Both the position numbers and the translations under genes were made by a program. Under the pieces are notes generated by a model, which was not told where the DNA came from, did not search any database, and worked only from the letters and a program-made list of their open reading frames with translations. Below, piece by piece: positions 25,501 through 26,931 of a stretch of 26,931 nt of DNA. This DNA comes from Bacilli bacterium (GTDB lineage: Bacteria > Bacillota_I > Bacilli_A > RF39 > UBA660), in contig JAFUBK010000056.1 of the NCBI GenBank assembly GCA_017460245.1, forward strand, positions 1 to 26,931. The letters run 5' to 3'. Each line of letters opens with the position of its first letter. The first letter of the stretch is position 1.

Positions 25501-25818
25501 GTAAATACTTTTAAGACTTATTCATTTGATTTGGGTTATTTAGATCGTGGCAGTTTTGATATTGAACTTATTGCTGCTGATAAATATGGTAAAGTTAAAA
25601 ATCATGCTTGGTATGAGAAAAATATTGATTTAACTTCTTTGGAAAAAGGAAGATATGCTATTTATGTTTCCAATGAAAGCAACATTAAAGATTTTGGTGA
25701 ATATAATGATTTATTATTTACTGATTTAAGTAAAGCTAAATGTCAATATAATGATAGGATATATGAATTTTCTTTAAATGAAAAATTGCGTAATAGGGTA
25801 GAACTTATTATTAAATAG
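22597..25818 (+). CDS. Secreted GH73-type cell-wall hydrolase with SH3 and Ig-like domains (1073 aa)
   Basis: A signal peptide (residues 1-28, ending AEA|ANA) is followed by an N-terminal beta domain (about 30-150), an SH3_3 domain (about 153-217, with ASGLRLRSEAST and WYKINYNGKEGWVAS), a linker (218-320), and a glucosaminidase-type domain (about 330-455). The catalytic Glu is probably E363 in KNESSNGTS, followed by NNVFGYGA and the DPLWGETQAAIAY block. A second SH3-like segment (about 470-537) leads to three repeats of a DUF5011/Big-like domain (about 541-614, 619-691, 696-770) and a 300-residue C-terminal region I do not recognise. The N-acetylglucosaminidase call rests on motif resemblance to the LytD/GH73 family. 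No sortase motif or membrane anchor is seen; retention may depend on the SH3 domains. Confidence 0.88.
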   Translation: MSKRLINLFLIFILVLPFFAPMEKAEAANAYSVVMVSNTSNNETVGTYATYSEAVKAMNAQTSTSSKVASIYKNGTIINSKYAIFRLKPNNGTVNLYQNSGDWSAYTYTRPSSMTDTAFLDSNESRALIMLNGFYGWIDLDAGDIIPISLLGSNAVNITASGLRLRSEASTSSNVVANITCTNSIFTYTSKTTNGGYTWYKINYNGKEGWVASGSWLSETSSASLNTYYYRDSSGNLLHRYAYHNGTSYVDYFTNLGPTPTYLTEGVHYYSFDGGIYFYTTLTSMLDDYKQGSYARSINPNNPNFAYYLFLPNKSVSKVSAAELDSQITDTNSKLYGQGKYFKEAESLYGMNALSAFSTAKNESSNGTSKIAMDKNNVFGYGANDSCPYACAYSYNSVRDSIMDYAQKGLSSYMTASANNYFGTHAGNKGSGRNVKYASDPLWGETQAAIAYSTDLKVNKRDYLANTIGVTKYGKYNIPVYKEANDNAVIYKLQNKNSSFRVYNVSVTVSDKVDGYYKVFSDDSNYQYGYIKESDLYVSNNQPVINVSDKTVSLNSNFNVMDGVSASDNENGNLTNRVTVSGNVDTSKTGAYNVTYKVTDDSNFSVSKTVKITVQGSSEPIISADDKTISQYDDFDYMEGISAKDDTDGDITNKIVYDKTVDTSKAGVYNVTYKVTNSNGKTTEKTIKITVLENEKPVIEASDKVINLNSNFNALEGVKATDMEDGDITDALEVLENTVKVDTVGEYKVNYVISDKAGQSVTKTITVIVNEKLLKKVDCDFYLDFLKNIDGKLTISGYNTISDMEFDNLSFEIIFENQNDGRTYVQELEKLDIPTIPVYENSWFYGNIDVDVIPQGDYLVYVKTSSTDYYSLSIVQNMLLNEQITSYNTENKYVTISNNYFREDIPTEFMIRDTLVGVKETDFSTNQYNYIENIEMKNGIVNMRGASYSVGMDMGNDSSIKRTIIFENVNTFKTYSFDLGYLDRGSFDIELIAADKYGKVKNHAWYEKNIDLTSLEKGRYAIYVSNESNIKDFGEYNDLLFTDLSKAKCQYNDRIYEFSLNEKLRNRVELIIK

Positions 25819-25839
25819 GAGATAATTCTCCTTTTTTTT
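25817..25839 (+). terminator. Rho-independent terminator after the wall hydrolase
   Basis: AGGAGA (25817-25822) and TCTCCT (25827-25832) pair with a TAAT loop, then a T-run. It overlaps the TAG stop. Confidence 0.85.
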
Positions 25840-25865
25840 GTTTTATTTTTATATGTTATAACAAT

Positions 25866-25894
25866 TAAAAAAAGCACACCGAATGGTGATGCTT
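25866..25894 (-). terminator. Terminator of the PASTA-protein gene
   Basis: On the minus strand AAGCA-bulge-CACC pairs with GGTG-TGCTT (25872-25880 with 25885-25894) around a GAAT/ATTC loop, followed by T (As at 25866-25873 on the plus strand). Confidence 0.85.
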
Positions 25895-25901
25895 ATTTAA
25901 C

Positions 25902-26931
25902 TTAATTACTTTTTATTTCAACTGTAAAGTTTTCACAATCTGTAATAGTTTTACCTTGAAGTGAAGATGTATTTAATATTTGACCTTTTGTTCCACTATT
26001 ACTTTCTGTCATTTTACAAATGGCATTATTATATTTTTCCTTAATGTTTTTACAAGTCTTATCGGGATCGTTTAAAGCAACGTAATTTGGTAGAATTCTT
26101 ATTGTGATACTATTACATTTTTTTTCATCTGAGGTTTCATTATTATTTAAGTTATTATTATAATTGTTTTTTTGAGAACTATTATAGTTATTTGTTTTAG
26201 TTGATTTTGAGGCGTTTGTTTTTGTTACTTCTTCTTGTTTTTTGGTAGCAATTGTTATTTGAATATTATCGCCTTGGCTGATTTCTTGTCCAAATTTTAT
26301 ATTTTGACTAATACATGTTCCTTCGGCAGTTCCGGTATTATATTCATTAATAAAGGTGCAGGTTATGTTTAAACTATTACATTCTTTTGTTATAGCGTCT
26401 TTTGTTTTACCCGAAAAGTCGGGAACAGTTATGGCTTTGCCTTTGGACATATAAACAGTTATACCTTCTTTAATATTGATTTTTTTACCTGTTTTTACGG
26501 AAAATTTTATTATTTCGTCTTTTGGTACATCACTATTGAATTCTTCTTTTATTTCATATTTGATATTATATTTTTCAGCCCAACTTTTAAATTCGCTTAA
26601 ATTTTTAAATTTTGGCATTTTTAGTTTACCTTTTGAAACAGTAATGCCAATTATTGTTTCTTCTTCGATGATGTCACCTTTTTTGTACGTAGCTTCTAAA
26701 ACATGTCCATTTTTAATATTATTATCATATTTATCTGTATAGTTGAGTTTTAAATTATTTTCGATTATCCATTTAGTTACATCACTCATCTTCATATTTG
26801 TAAGTTCGGGAACAGTTATTTTTTTACCTTTAGAAATTGTTAGAATTACTTTATCGCCTGGTGAAATAGTTTCACCTTTTTTTACTGACGATTTAATAAC
26901 GTTCCCTTTTTGAACTGTATCTGAAAAATTG
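25902..26931 (-). CDS. PASTA-repeat protein, C-terminal part (runs off the window)
   Basis: The frame is open from 26930 to the stop at 25902 and continues past the window edge, so the start is missing and the ATG at 26795 is internal. PASTA domains bind peptidoglycan fragments and are the outside part of Ser/Thr kinases (PrkC) and some penicillin-binding proteins. Visible are the end of one repeat (…GDKVILTISKGK), three full ones (starting near ITVPELTNM, KMPKFKNLS, TVPDFSGKT), an Asn/Ser/Lys-rich linker, and a final Cys-containing, divergent PASTA-like domain. Whether it carries a kinase domain upstream is unknown. The Cys-rich end is uncommon for PrkC. Confidence 0.85.
   Translation of the reverse strand, partial: NFSDTVQKGNVIKSSVKKGETISPGDKVILTISKGKKITVPELTNMKMSDVTKWIIENNLKLNYTDKYDNNIKNGHVLEATYKKGDIIEEETIIGITVSKGKLKMPKFKNLSEFKSWAEKYNIKYEIKEEFNSDVPKDEIIKFSVKTGKKINIKEGITVYMSKGKAITVPDFSGKTKDAITKECNSLNITCTFINEYNTGTAEGTCISQNIKFGQEISQGDNIQITIATKKQEEVTKTNASKSTKTNNYNSSQKNNYNNNLNNNETSDEKKCNSITIRILPNYVALNDPDKTCKNIKEKYNNAICKMTESNSGTKGQILNTSSLQGKTITDCENFTVEIKSN

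Noticed and set aside
26476..26742. Plus-strand ORF opposite the PASTA gene
   Set aside because: Antisense of an AT-rich coding region with no ribosome site or recognisable domain.

Overview
The window is a very AT-rich piece of a bacterial chromosome from a walled, low-GC Gram-positive organism (Bacillota, probably a gut Bacilli lineage near RF39 or Erysipelotrichales; the lineage is inference). The evidence is AGGAGG-type ribosome sites, sortase-type C-termini, a GH73-like cell-wall hydrolase, a PASTA protein, RNase HIII, and the Bacillus-like gene pairs hisS-aspS, rnhC/cvpA and lspA-rluD. The standard code is used: Trp is TGG throughout, and every gene that ends inside the window stops at TAA or TAG, none at TGA. 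No transposase, integrase, CRISPR array, tRNA or rRNA was seen, and no gene-free stretch exceeds 300 bases.

Layout. 1-2.8 kb: mutS and a 54-codon companion ORF. 2.8-4.8 kb: two tandem paralogues of an unrecognised charged cytoplasmic protein. 4.85-7.17 kb: phosphoketolase (xfp). 7.2-10.3 kb: two tandem surface proteins, each with a signal peptide, a predicted internal thioester domain (Cys plus TQAA motif), 28-residue Cys-bearing stalk repeats (six and four copies) and a sortase-like tail. 10.3-13.95 kb: a three-gene operon behind two tandem promoters, encoding a repeat-rich envelope protein with an IPKTGD motif and an odd C-terminal tail, a DUF1292-like small protein, and an acidic cytoplasmic protein. 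13.95-17.0 kb: hisS-aspS. 17.09-17.25 kb: a structured non-coding RNA with its own promoter and T-run, possibly 6S RNA. 17.28-18.24 kb (minus): rnhC. 18.4-21.7 kb: a CvpA-like protein, lspA, rluD and a rhomboid protease gene broken by one in-frame TAG. 21.7-22.4 kb (minus): a CDP-alcohol phosphatidyltransferase. 22.6-25.8 kb: a large secreted GH73-like wall hydrolase. 25.9 kb to the end (minus): the C-terminal part of a PASTA-repeat protein.

Taken together, housekeeping genes (mismatch repair, tRNA charging, RNA/DNA hybrid removal, lipoprotein processing, rRNA modification) flank a cell-surface region. The most unusual items are the twin thioester adhesins with the adjacent envelope operon, the nonsense codon in the rhomboid gene, the duplicated unknown pair, and the RNA between aspS and rnhC. 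Promoters share one style: TTGACA or TTGTTA, 17 bases, then an extended -10 (TGnTATAAT). Most genes or operons end in a clear hairpin plus T-run.
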